A stretch of DNA of 20,706 nucleotides from Comamonadaceae bacterium UBA2334 (GTDB lineage Bacteria > Pseudomonadota > Gammaproteobacteria > Burkholderiales > Burkholderiaceae_C): the NCBI GenBank assembly GCA_002344885.1, contig DDUQ01000021.1, positions 1-20,706 on the forward strand, given 5' to 3'. Every line of letters begins with the position of its first letter. Position 1 is the first letter of the stretch. The translations under genes and the position numbers were made by a program. The notes beneath the pieces are model-generated. The model worked only from the letters and a program-made list of their open reading frames with translations. It was not told where the DNA came from and did no database searches. This document shows positions 8,168-16,021 of the stretch, in pieces.

Positions 8168-8176
8168 TCTGTCAGC

Positions 8177-8875
8177 GTGACAGTTCATCAGCCCCACAAC
8201 GGCGCAGTTGCCGCGCCAGATCATGCCAAGCGGTCGCAGCTGGGTTTGTACCGCGCACGTGCGGCGAGCTACGACCGTGAGTTGCTGCCGTTCGAGCCGC
8301 TCAGGCTCGCGGCCATCGACCGGCTTGCCTTGCAGCCCGGGCAGACTGTGCTCGATGTCGGCTGCGGCACAGGGTTGAGCCTGCCACTTTTGCTCCGGCA
8401 ACTCGGCGCGGCCGGGCGCGTGGTGGGCATCGAGCAGTGCGCCGAAATGTTGGGCCACGCCCAGGCGAGGCTGACACCCGACGAGCACCGTTGCATGACT
8501 TGGGTGCATGACAGTGCCGAGTCGGCCGCCTGGCAGGGGCGGGCAGATGCTGCGCTGTTTCACCTGACGCACGACATCGTGCGCAATCCGGCGGCGCTGG
8601 ACAATGTGTTTGCGTTGCTTCAGCCCGGCGCGCGCGTGGTGGCCACCGGGTTGCAATGGGCACCTCCCTGGGCGTGGGGCGTCAACTGCTTTGTGTGGGG
8701 CGCAGCGCTGTACTCGGTCAGTTCACTCGAGGGGCTGGCGGAACCGTGGCTTGACCTGGCATCGCGCCTGGACGACTTTGTGGTGACACCGGTCTGGATG
8801 GGCAGCTTTTACCTGGCAGCTGGCGTGGTCAAGTCGGTGCCAGGTGCCGAGCCTCCTCGCCAGGCGACCCAGTGA
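8177..8875 (+). CDS. Class I SAM-dependent methyltransferase
   Basis: A protein of 232 residues from the GTG at 8177. It has the Rossmann-type methyltransferase core of the UbiE/Methyltransf_11 kind: motif I VLDVGCGTG (residues 58-66) for S-adenosylmethionine binding, the acidic end of strand 2 at Glu86 (VVGIE), and an N-terminal YRARAASYDRE segment typical of the group. The substrate cannot be read from the sequence. The C-terminal 70 residues are hydrophobic and Trp-rich (WAPPWAWGVNCFVWGAALY), which could form a lipid-facing or substrate lid region. The last 67 bp overlap the 3' end of the convergent exporter gene. No catabolic or biosynthetic partner lies next to it. Confidence 0.8.
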   Translation: MTVHQPHNGAVAAPDHAKRSQLGLYRARAASYDRELLPFEPLRLAAIDRLALQPGQTVLDVGCGTGLSLPLLLRQLGAAGRVVGIEQCAEMLGHAQARLTPDEHRCMTWVHDSAESAAWQGRADAALFHLTHDIVRNPAALDNVFALLQPGARVVATGLQWAPPWAWGVNCFVWGAALYSVSSLEGLAEPWLDLASRLDDFVVTPVWMGSFYLAAGVVKSVPGAEPPRQATQ

Positions 8876-9774
8876 GCCCACAGTGCCCGCCCGTAGAGGA
8901 TGAGGGCCAGTGCCGAAAAAATCAGCGGCAGGGCAATCCAGACCCAACCCGTGAGCACTTCGCCACCCCACACGGTGCCGACCAACAGCGCCACCGCCGG
9001 GTTGACGAAGCTGTAACTGCCCGCCAGCGCGGGTGCCGTGTGCTGCAGCAGCCAGAGGTAGGCATTGAGCGCCGCCAGTGTGCCCATGACCAACAGATAG
9101 CCCCATGCCAGCCAAGCCAGGGTGCCTGCCTGGGCCATGGGGGCGGGTGATTCCCAGGCCGATGCGGCAACGGTGCACAGCAGGCCGCCCGACAGCCATT
9201 GCACCCCAGCTGCCATGCACGCGCTGGGTTGCGGCAGCTTGCGGCTGACGTAAGAGCCCACACTCCAGGCCAGGGGCGCGCCAAAAGCCATGGCTGCGCC
9301 GAGCAGCGTGGTGGAAAAGTCACCTTCCATTGCCAGCACCGCAGCGCCCGCGAAACCCAGCACCAGGCCCACCCAGCTGCTGGCGGGGACGTGTTCGCCG
9401 CCCAACCGTGTCCACAGGGCCAGCCACATGGGCATGGTGGTGACGACCGTGGCCATCAGCCCTGACCCAATGCCCGCGCGTTGGGCCAGTACCACCAGGT
9501 TCATGGCCAGAAACACCATGAGGGTGCCCGCCAGCACCGCGTGCAGACATTCACGGCCGGTTGGCCAGCGTTCGCCGCGCCACAGTGCCCATGCGATCAT
9601 CATGAGCCCTGCTGCCACGAAGCGGCTGGCGTTCAGCCACAGGGGCGGCATCTCGCGCAGCGCCACCCCGATGGCGAAATACGTGGTGCCCCAGACGATG
9701 TAGACCAGCAACAACGCTGCCATCACCTGGATGCGAGGGTCTATGGGCACCGAGCGCTTGAAAACAGTGGACAT
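8809..9774 (-). CDS. EamA-family (DMT) inner-membrane exporter, YedA-like
   Basis: A protein of 321 residues with about ten hydrophobic segments arranged as two EamA repeats. The first runs about residues 15-140 and includes VYIVWGTTYFAIG and RFVAAGLMMIAW. The second runs about 155-300 and includes NAYLWLLQHTAPALAGSYSFVNPAVALLVG, a signature region of the YedA/RhaT-like drug/metabolite transporters. Members export amino acids, metabolites or drugs across the inner membrane; the substrate is unknown here. The divergent Lrp/AsnC regulator 70 bp away suggests amino-acid-linked control. The 3' end overlaps the methyltransferase gene tail to tail by 67 bp, with stop codon TAA at 8809-8811. Confidence 0.85.
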   Translation of the reverse strand: MSTVFKRSVPIDPRIQVMAALLLVYIVWGTTYFAIGVALREMPPLWLNASRFVAAGLMMIAWALWRGERWPTGRECLHAVLAGTLMVFLAMNLVVLAQRAGIGSGLMATVVTTMPMWLALWTRLGGEHVPASSWVGLVLGFAGAAVLAMEGDFSTTLLGAAMAFGAPLAWSVGSYVSRKLPQPSACMAAGVQWLSGGLLCTVAASAWESPAPMAQAGTLAWLAWGYLLVMGTLAALNAYLWLLQHTAPALAGSYSFVNPAVALLVGTVWGGEVLTGWVWIALPLIFSALALILYGRALWAHWVAWRGGSAPGTDLTTPAAR

Positions 9775-9790
9775 GGGTGGGCTGAATCTG

Positions 9791-9809
9791 GAAAATTTAC
9801 GGCATTTTC
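9791..9809. promoter_or_regulatory. Candidate operator between exporter and Lrp-type regulator
   Basis: The inverted repeat GAAAAT-N7-ATTTTC lies in the 70-bp AT-rich gap between the divergent exporter and regulator genes. Lrp/AsnC proteins often bind AT-rich imperfect palindromes in their own divergent promoter, so this is the best operator candidate. No experimental motif match is claimed. Confidence 0.4.
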
Positions 9810-9844
9810 TTATTTGCGTTTGATTTTATACGAAGAGCGTCGAC

Positions 9845-10309
9845 ATGCAAGCAAATATTCAGATTGACGAGATGGATTCGAGAATTCTTTCGGCCATGAG
9901 TGCTGACAGCCGACGTTCGTACGCCGACGTGGGGTCCGCGGTGGGCCTGTCAACGGCCGCCGTCCATGAGCGGGTGCGCAAGCTGGTCGAGCGGGGAGTG
10001 ATCCGCCGTTTTTCCCTCAGTGTCGACCCGGATGCCCTGGGCCTGTCGTTCACGGCTTTTGTGGCCATCCGCAACGACGGCGGCATCCACTGCCGCGATG
10101 TGGCCCCGCGCCTGAGGGCCATGCCCGAGGTTCAGGAGCTGCACAGCGTGGCGGGTGAATACGACTTTCTGGCCAAAATCCGCACCACGCACGCACGTGC
10201 GCTGGAGGATGTGCTGTACGCCATCAAGGCCATTCCCGGCGTGGCGCGCACCACCAGCACGGTGGTCCTCAACACCGAGTTCGAGGACCGGCCACTGGCG
10301 CTTCGCTGA
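9845..10309 (+). CDS. Lrp/AsnC-family transcriptional regulator
   Basis: A protein of 154 residues, the usual family length. The N-terminal winged helix-turn-helix spans about residues 6-55 (IDEMDSRILSAMSADSRRSYADVGSAVGLSTAAVHERVRKL). The C-terminal RAM/ligand-binding domain follows, about 65-145, with the expected strands and the GEYDFLAKI segment. These proteins form dimers and octamers and sense amino acids or related small molecules. It is transcribed away from the EamA exporter, so the simplest inference is that it controls that exporter and itself. The effector is unknown. The start ATG at 9845 has only a weak purine-rich region upstream. Confidence 0.9.
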   Translation: MQANIQIDEMDSRILSAMSADSRRSYADVGSAVGLSTAAVHERVRKLVERGVIRRFSLSVDPDALGLSFTAFVAIRNDGGIHCRDVAPRLRAMPEVQELHSVAGEYDFLAKIRTTHARALEDVLYAIKAIPGVARTTSTVVLNTEFEDRPLALR

Positions 10310-10404
10310 GGGTTCTGCAGGCAGATTAGAGGGCCGATCCCGCTCAATGGGTGACGGATGGCATCGGCACGGGCATGTGCATGGGCTGTTTGATGCCCGG
10401 CGTT

Positions 10405-11310
10405 TCAGACGAGCAACCGATACGCATCGATCTTCAGCGCCCTGACGGCTGACACCAGTGCGCCAATGGCTTTGGGCCGTGCAAACGTGGCGCGCCAGAC
10501 CAGTGCCACACGACGTGAAGGGGCGGGTTCGGCAAACGGTATGGTGTGGATGGGCTCGTTCGAATAGGGTTTGCCCAGTGCACCTTCAGGCAACACCGAC
10601 ACGCCCAGGCCAGAAGCCACCATGCAGCGGATGGTGCCGATGGAGAAGCCCATGCGGAGTTCGCTGTCGGGCACGCTGATCTGTGGGCACGCCCCCAGCA
10701 CCTGGTCGCGAAAGCAGTTGCCAGCCTTGAGCAACAGCACCTTGTCGCCAGCCAGCTCTTCAGGCGTCACGGCTTCCCGCCCTGTCCATGGGTGACCGTT
10801 GGGCACCACCACCTGAAATTTTTCTTCGTACAGTGGGCGGCACACGATGCCCGGCATGTCGAACGGCAGGGCGATGATGGCCGCATCAACCTGGCCGTCC
10901 CCCAACAGCACGGTCAGGTTGGCAGTGGTGTTTTCTTCGATGAACAGGGGCATGGCAGGCGCCAATCGCGTGAGTTCTGGTACCAGTTGCGGTAGCAGGT
11001 AGGGTCCTACCGTGTGGATGACGCCCAGACGGAATTCACCCTCCAGCTGGTCGGTGCCACGACGGGCAATCGTCTTGACTTGTTCGACCTCTGCCAGCGC
11101 TTTGCGTGCCTGCGCCACCACCTGTTCGCCAACCGGTGTCGGTGTGACCCGGTTTTTGGTCCGCTCGAACAGCGGCACGCCGAATTCCTGCTCCAGGTTG
11201 GCAATGGCCACGCTGAGCGATGGCTGGCTGACCTGGCAGGCACGCGCAGCCTGGCTGAAAGAGCCTTCCTGGGCCAGCGCGACGATGTAGCGCAACTCGG
11301 TCAACTTCAT
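10405..11310 (-). CDS. oxyR: OxyR, LysR-type peroxide sensor and activator
   Basis: A protein of 301 residues from ATG 11310 (MKLTELRYIVAL), the normal LysR start; a longer frame to 11370 adds a 20-residue leader not seen in the family. The helix-turn-helix covers about residues 18-37. The regulatory domain has the OxyR-typical GVIHTVGPYLLPQLVPEL with Thr100. It also has two cysteines at exactly the E. coli positions, Cys199 and Cys208 (GNCFRDQVLGAC), the pair that forms the peroxide-driven disulfide. Arg201 and Asp202 are kept, while E. coli His198 is Asn here. The gene is divergent from cytochrome c peroxidase, and a near-consensus OxyR site lies between them at 11369-11405, so it probably controls both. 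The 95 bp between its stop and the Lrp-type gene hold no clear terminator. Confidence 0.92.
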   Translation of the reverse strand: MKLTELRYIVALAQEGSFSQAARACQVSQPSLSVAIANLEQEFGVPLFERTKNRVTPTPVGEQVVAQARKALAEVEQVKTIARRGTDQLEGEFRLGVIHTVGPYLLPQLVPELTRLAPAMPLFIEENTTANLTVLLGDGQVDAAIIALPFDMPGIVCRPLYEEKFQVVVPNGHPWTGREAVTPEELAGDKVLLLKAGNCFRDQVLGACPQISVPDSELRMGFSIGTIRCMVASGLGVSVLPEGALGKPYSNEPIHTIPFAEPAPSRRVALVWRATFARPKAIGALVSAVRALKIDAYRLLV

Positions 11311-11368
11311 GGCTTGAAAACTCCTGAAAAGCACAACGGAAAACACATCAAGCATGCATGAAAAGCCC

Positions 11369-11405
11369 ATAGGCCGAGGCTATATGCAGAGTAGGCGCAC
11401 CCTAT
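11369..11405. promoter_or_regulatory. OxyR binding site (tandem ATAG/CTAT box)
   Basis: Four quarter-sites occur with exact spacing: ATAG (11369), N7, CTAT (11380), N7, GTAG (11391), N7, CTAT (11402). Fifteen of the 16 core bases match the published E. coli consensus ATAG-N7-CTAT-N7-ATAG-N7-CTAT. The site is 58 bp before the oxyR ATG and 83 bp before the peroxidase ATG, in the divergent promoter region of both. Confidence 0.85.
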
Positions 11406-11413
11406 AAGACAGT

Positions 11414-11427
11414 TTGATCTGCATCAA
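11414..11427 (+). promoter_or_regulatory. FNR/ANR box of the cytochrome c peroxidase promoter
   Basis: TTGAT-CTGC-ATCAA is a perfect match to the FNR/ANR consensus TTGAT-N4-ATCAA. Its centre (11420.5) is 41.5 bp before position 11462, the start point predicted from the -10-like TAAAGT at 11450-11455. That is the classic class II activator position. Confidence 0.8.
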
Positions 11428-11449
11428 ATTCACGGGTCTTCAATAACCC

Positions 11450-11455
11450 TAAAGT
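11450..11455 (+). promoter_or_regulatory. Likely -10 element of the ccp promoter
   Basis: TAAAGT matches TATAAT at four of six positions. It predicts transcription from about 11462 and a leader of about 27 nt carrying GGAGA (11478-11482), 6 nt before the ATG. There is no good -35, as expected for an FNR-activated class II promoter. Confidence 0.45.
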
Positions 11456-11488
11456 TTGTGCGTCAATTCTGACCCACGGAGAAATATC

Positions 11489-12493
11489 ATGATCAAACTG
11501 TCCCCCCTGGCATGGGCCGCCACCCTCGCATTGGGCGCTGCTGCGCTGACCGTGCAGGCCCAGAGCAACGAGCCCATTCAACCCATCAAACCTGCTGCTC
11601 AGGTCAACTTGGGTATGGTCGAACTGGGTAAAAAACTGTACTTCGACCCACGCCTGTCGAAGTCGGGCTTCATCTCGTGCAACTCTTGCCACAACTTGTC
11701 GATGGGCGGCACGGACAACATTCCCACTTCCATCGGCGACAAGTGGCAGCAGGGTCCCATCAACGCGCCCACCGTGCTCAACTCCAGCCTGAACGTGGCG
11801 CAGTTCTGGGACGGTCGTGCGGCTGACTTGCAGGCGCAGGCCGGTGGCCCGATTGCCAACCCTGGCGAAATGGCCTTCACCCACACACTGGCCCTGGGCG
11901 TTCTGGAGTCCATTCCGGCATACGTCCGTGAGTTCAAGATGATCTTCGGAAAAGACAAGATCGACATCAACCAGGTGACCGCCGCAATTGCCGAGTTCGA
12001 GAAGACATTGGTCACCCCCAATTCACGGTTTGACCAGTGGTTGCTGGGCAAGAAAGACGCATTGACGGCCGACGAGCAGGCCGGTTACAAGCTGTTCAAG
12101 GACAGCGGTTGCGTGGCCTGCCACAACGGCGAGGCTGTTGGCGGCAACTCTTTCCAGAAAATGGGTATCGTCCAGGCCTATAAAGCCACCAGCCCAGCTG
12201 AAGGCCGCAGTGCGGTGACCGGCAAAGAGATCGACCGGTTCAGCTTCAAGGTGCCGACGTTGCGCAACGTCGAAATGACCTATCCCTATTTCCATGATGG
12301 CGCGGTCAATACCCTGACCGAAGCTGTGGATGTGATGGGCCGCCTGCAACTGGGCAAGACCTTCACCAAAGATGAAAATGCCAAGGTCGTGGCGTTCCTG
12401 AAGACCCTGACGGGTGACCAGCCCAGCTTCATGCTGCCCATCCTGCCACCTTCTAGCGACAAAACGCCCCGTCCGAATCCGTTCGGCAAGTGA
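11489..12493 (+). CDS. ccp: Periplasmic di-haem cytochrome c peroxidase
   Basis: A protein of 334 residues from ATG 11489, which GGAGA (11478-11482) supports; a frame extending to 11456 would place coding sequence across the predicted promoter. The first 24 or so residues are a Sec signal peptide with cleavage near VQA/QS. Two c-type haem sites are present: CNSCH (64-68) and CVACH (208-212). The family's conserved FWDGRA (106-111), NPGEMA (124-129) and VPTLRNVEMTYPYFHDG (255-271) regions are also present. The enzyme reduces hydrogen peroxide to water in the periplasm with electrons from small cytochromes or cupredoxins. Its gene is divergent from oxyR, and the shared region has an OxyR site and a perfect FNR/ANR box. 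This fits the known anaerobic or microaerobic induction of bacterial ccp genes. It is monocistronic, ending in a strong terminator. Confidence 0.95.
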   Translation: MIKLSPLAWAATLALGAAALTVQAQSNEPIQPIKPAAQVNLGMVELGKKLYFDPRLSKSGFISCNSCHNLSMGGTDNIPTSIGDKWQQGPINAPTVLNSSLNVAQFWDGRAADLQAQAGGPIANPGEMAFTHTLALGVLESIPAYVREFKMIFGKDKIDINQVTAAIAEFEKTLVTPNSRFDQWLLGKKDALTADEQAGYKLFKDSGCVACHNGEAVGGNSFQKMGIVQAYKATSPAEGRSAVTGKEIDRFSFKVPTLRNVEMTYPYFHDGAVNTLTEAVDVMGRLQLGKTFTKDENAKVVAFLKTLTGDQPSFMLPILPPSSDKTPRPNPFGK

Positions 12494-12514
12494 AGCGTTG
12501 AAGCCCCTTTTTTC

Positions 12515-12539
12515 AGCCGCCCGATGGGCGGCTTTTTTT
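12515..12539 (+). terminator. Intrinsic terminator of ccp
   Basis: A perfect 8-bp stem AGCCGCCC/GGGCGGCT (12515-12522 and 12526-12533) with a GAT loop runs into seven T's (12533-12539), 22 bp after the ccp stop codon. The opposite strand lacks a T-run, so it is one-directional. Confidence 0.92.
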
Positions 12540-12606
12540 ATTCACAACTCCGTTTACATGTCACCCGGATGTTGAACGCAATACCAATTTGGGGGAGGCC
12601 TTCAGG

Positions 12607-13902
12607 TCAGTCGTAAAACCACGCGGTGGCTTCTTCGGTGGCCCATTGCAGTGCCAGGTTTGTGTCGTCGAACAGCATGCTGCACAGTTGCCGGGTCATG
12701 CCGGGTTCTCGGCTCCAGCCTTTCAGCGCAATGCCGATGCGCCTGCGCTCGCCGTTGCCGCGTGCCGTCAGGTCGCCATACTCGTTGACCACCCTGCACA
12801 GCAAGGCCAGTAAGACACTGATGACCACGCGGACCGGCCTGCCTTCAGCCTGCGCCTGATTTTGGAGGGCGCGTACAAACCGCAGCAGGTAGTCGAGCTT
12901 GCAGACATGCGAAAACGTGTTTGCAAACTGCCTCACGTTGGAGCCCTGGATGGCCATCAGCTCGCGCTCGATCACGATGTCCAGCCCCGGGTCCTGGTAG
13001 GCCTCGAGCCCGGGTTCGGCCAACAGGCGCTGGATGCGCGCCACGGCGCGGCCCACACCGGTGTCAGCGTCGATCAGCGCTTCCCGAAAGGCCAGACCCG
13101 GCGTTGGCGTGGTGCCTTTGCCACCGGCCGGCATCGCCGCGGCGGCGCGGCGCAGGTCGGTCATCATGTGTTGCACCTTGCTTTCGCGGACCTGAATGGT
13201 GCCGGCAATGTCGGCCAGGTTGATGCGCAGAAACAGGTGCAGGATGCCCAACCGCTCGGCCTCGGACATTTCTCGCATCGGTATCAGGTCCACCAGTGCC
13301 GCCAGCGACCCTTCGCCGGTGCTCACCACGCCGAACACGTCGTGGAAGCGGATGATGTGCAAAAACAGCCAGTGGTCCAGCTCGGTCCGGAACATGCTGC
13401 GCAGGGCTGCGTGGTCAGGGCTGTGCAGCAGGTGGTAGTAACCGATGGTGGGGTGACGCTCGCGCTGGATGATCTTGCCGATGTCGTGGTACAGCGCCGC
13501 CACGGCCAGGTAGCCTTTGGCGGCCTGCGCAGACCACCCCCTGTGCTGCATCTCGGCTGATTCGAAAATGGCCAGGTAGTCTATTTCGAGCTCGGCCATC
13601 TGGTACAGCAGGGCCTGGTTCTGCGTCTGCACCACCGCGCTCAGCCCGCCTGCATTGATGCGCAACGTCCGGCCCACCACTGCGCGTACATGGCTGGGTG
13701 TGTCGCGGTTGTCGGCCGGATCGCGAGCGGGGTCAACCAGCCCCGCCAGATCCTGTCCGAACGGCAGCGCAGCCAGCAGCTCTGCGTCAGGCCAAGGCTC
13801 GCGTGCCAAGGCTGCAACCAGGCGCGCAAATGGCGAGCCGGGCTGAAAGTGTGGGCCGGTGGATGCTGCGGCCAGCGTGCTGGCAGGGTCTGCGGAGGTC
13901 AT
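12607..13902 (-). CDS. HD-domain protein of unknown function (putative phosphohydrolase)
   Basis: A protein of 431 residues with no signal peptide or clear membrane segment. The core has the HD superfamily metal motif YHDIGK (His139-Asp140) preceded by helices. Further histidines follow (His150, His157, His160) and then a second HD pair, FHDVFG (His187-Asp188), so a metal-dependent phosphohydrolase fold around residues 95-240 is well supported. The N-terminal 90 residues and the C-terminal 190 residues have no motif I recognise; no GYP motif or GGDEF/EAL partner was seen. It stands alone between the ccp terminator and the divergent CoA-transferase gene, so context does not indicate a substrate. 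The start ATG at 13902 has no strong ribosome site; the next residues are low-complexity Ala/Ser. Confidence 0.7.
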   Translation of the reverse strand: MTSADPASTLAAASTGPHFQPGSPFARLVAALAREPWPDAELLAALPFGQDLAGLVDPARDPADNRDTPSHVRAVVGRTLRINAGGLSAVVQTQNQALLYQMAELEIDYLAIFESAEMQHRGWSAQAAKGYLAVAALYHDIGKIIQRERHPTIGYYHLLHSPDHAALRSMFRTELDHWLFLHIIRFHDVFGVVSTGEGSLAALVDLIPMREMSEAERLGILHLFLRINLADIAGTIQVRESKVQHMMTDLRRAAAAMPAGGKGTTPTPGLAFREALIDADTGVGRAVARIQRLLAEPGLEAYQDPGLDIVIERELMAIQGSNVRQFANTFSHVCKLDYLLRFVRALQNQAQAEGRPVRVVISVLLALLCRVVNEYGDLTARGNGERRRIGIALKGWSREPGMTRQLCSMLFDDTNLALQWATEEATAWFYD

Positions 13903-14088
13903 GGCGCAAGCTTACGCGAAGGTGGATGCCAAAAGTTCAAAAATGGTCTGTGTGATGGCCGTGGCGTGGTGTGGCGGTGCTGGAGCAGGCGACGCCTGGC
14001 AGCCCGGCCGGTGGGGTATGCCCCGAATGACAGCGTGCCCCGGTGCACCTATGCTGGGGTTTCTTCAGACGCCAAAGTACAAGCCGCC

Positions 14089-16010
14089 ATGCTCCCAGTT
14101 CAATCCTCCCCTTCCGATGGCAACCTGCATGCCGAGCCGCACCGCAGCAAACTGGTCACGCCAGACGAAGCGGTGCAGCTCATCCACGACGGTGACACCG
14201 TGGCCACCGGCGGGTTTGTGGGCATCGGCTTTGCCGAGGCCATTGCCGTGGCCTTGGCGCGCCGGTTCGAGCAGTCGGCCGCGCCCCGCGACCTGACGCT
14301 GGTGTACGCCGCTGGCCAGGGCGACGGGCAGACGCGAGGCCTGAACCACCTGGGTCAGCCGGGCATGCTCAAACGGGTCGTTGGCGGGCATTGGGGCTTG
14401 GTGCCCAGAATCCAGGAGCTGGCCGTGGCAGGTGACATCGAGGCCTACAACCTGCCGCAGGGGGTCATCACCCACCTGTTTCGCGACATTGCGGCGGGCA
14501 AGCCGGGTACGCTGACCCGCGTGGGGCTGGACACCTTTGTGGACCCTCGGCATGGTGGCGGCAAGATCAACGCGCGCACCACCGAAGACCTGGTGCGGCT
14601 CATGCCCATCGATGGGCAGGACTACCTGTTCTACAAGGCCTTTCCGATCCAGGTGGGCATCATCCGCGCCACCACCGCCGACCCCGACGGCAACCTGACC
14701 ATGGAGCGCGAAGCCCTGACGCTCGAGGCACTGGCCATTGCCATGGCTGCACGCAACAGCGGCGGCATCGTCATTGCGCAGGTGGAGCGGGTGGCCGAGC
14801 GCGGATCGCTCAACCCGCGTCAGGTGAAGGTGCCCGGTGTGCTGGTCGATGCCGTGGTGGTGGCCCGCGACCCCGATCACCACCGGCAGACATTCGCCGA
14901 GGCTTACAACCCGGCCTTTGCCGCCGAGATCCGCGTGCCCCTGAGCAGCGTGCCGCCCATGAACCTGTCGGAGCGCAAGGTCATGGCCCGCCGTGCCGCG
15001 CTGGAGTTGAGGCCGCATCAGGTGGTCAACCTGGGCATCGGCATGCCGGAAGGCGTTGCCGCCGTGGCGGCCGAGGAGCGCATCATCGACCTGCTGACCC
15101 TCAGCACCGAGCCGGGTGTGATCGGTGGCATACCGGCTGGTGGGTTGAACTTCGGTGCGGCGGTCAACCCGCAGGCCATCATCGACCAGCCTTACCAGTT
15201 TGACTTTTATGACGGCGGCGGACTGGACATTGCGGTGCTGGGGCTGGCGCAGGCCGATGCCGAAGGCAACCTGAACGTCAGCAAGTTCGGCCCACGCCTG
15301 GCGGGGGCGGGCGGCTTCATCAACATCAGCCAGAACGCCAAGACGGTGGTGTTCGTCGGCACCTTCCGCGCGGGCAAGCAGCAGGTGGGGGCGGGTGAAG
15401 GGCGCTTGCACATCCGACAGGAGGGGCATCGCCCAAGTTTGTCCGGCAGGTGGAACACCGCACCTTCAGCGGTCGCGAAGCGCTGCGCCGGGGCCAACGT
15501 GTGCTGTACGTGACCGAGCGGGCCGTGTTCCGGTTGGTGTCAGAAGGGCTGGAACTGATCGAAATGGCACCCGGTGTGGACTTGCAGCGCGACATCCTGG
15601 CGCAAATGGACTTTGCGCCCGCCATCAGCCCAGACCTGCACACCATGGATGCCCGCCTGTTCACCGACGAGCCCATGGGCCTGCGCGAGCAATTGCTGGG
15701 CACGCCACTGTCGCAGCGGTTGGAGTTGGACCTTGCGCGCGCCCTGCTGTACATCGATTTCTCGGGCTTGCGGGTGCAGAACGCGCAGACCATTGCCCAG
15801 ATCGAGGTAGCCGTGCGCCAGTGTCTGGCACCCGTGCAAGGCCGGGTGGCCGTGGTCGTCAATTACGACCATTTCAGCATCGAGGCTGAGTTGATCGACG
15901 CTTACACCGCCATGGTGCAGCGGCTGAGCGCGGACTGTTATGGCAAAGTCACGCGGTACGGGACGGGCGGGTTCCTCAAGGCCAAGCTGGAGGCCACGCC
16001 CCGCCGCTGA
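14089..16010 (+). pseudogene. YdiF-type acyl-CoA:acetate/3-ketoacid CoA-transferase, frameshifted near 15432
   Basis: The family moves CoA between acyl-CoA and short-chain carboxylates through a glutamyl-CoA intermediate. Frame 1 from ATG 14089 encodes the fused alpha and beta domains: GGFVGIGFAE near the start, GHWGLVPRI, NLPQGVITHL, and the catalytic Glu341 in STEPGVIGG. It continues to LHIRQEG (about 15403-15426). Family similarity then moves to frame 3, which reads PKFVRQVEHRTFSG from 15432 and runs to the stop at 16008-16010. One missing base in the G4 run (15423-15426) or C3 run (15432-15434) explains this. As written, frame 1 ends at 15513 (474 residues, foreign tail); restored, the product has about 640 residues. 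The last 110 or so (from about 15675) form an extension absent from E. coli YdiF. True mutation and sequencing error cannot be separated here. Confidence 0.8.
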
Positions 16011-16021
16011 ACCTTGCCCAC

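Noticed and set aside
8114..8176. ATG 8114 as the start of the methyltransferase
   Set aside because: The added residues have no family similarity, and GTG 8177 has a proper AGGAG ribosome site.
10370..10399. CGGGCAT/ATGCCCG hairpin between the Lrp-type gene and oxyR as a bidirectional terminator
   Set aside because: The loop is 16 nt and neither side has a T-run, so termination there is not supported.
14065..15429. Long open frame on the minus strand (454 codons) opposite the CoA-transferase
   Set aside because: It is His/Arg/Gln-rich without domain motifs and lies opposite a recognised protein; such antisense frames are expected in high-GC genes.
15420..15436. Programmed ribosomal frameshifting in the CoA-transferase
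   Set aside because: No canonical slippery heptamer or strong downstream structure is evident; a base deletion or sequencing error is simpler.
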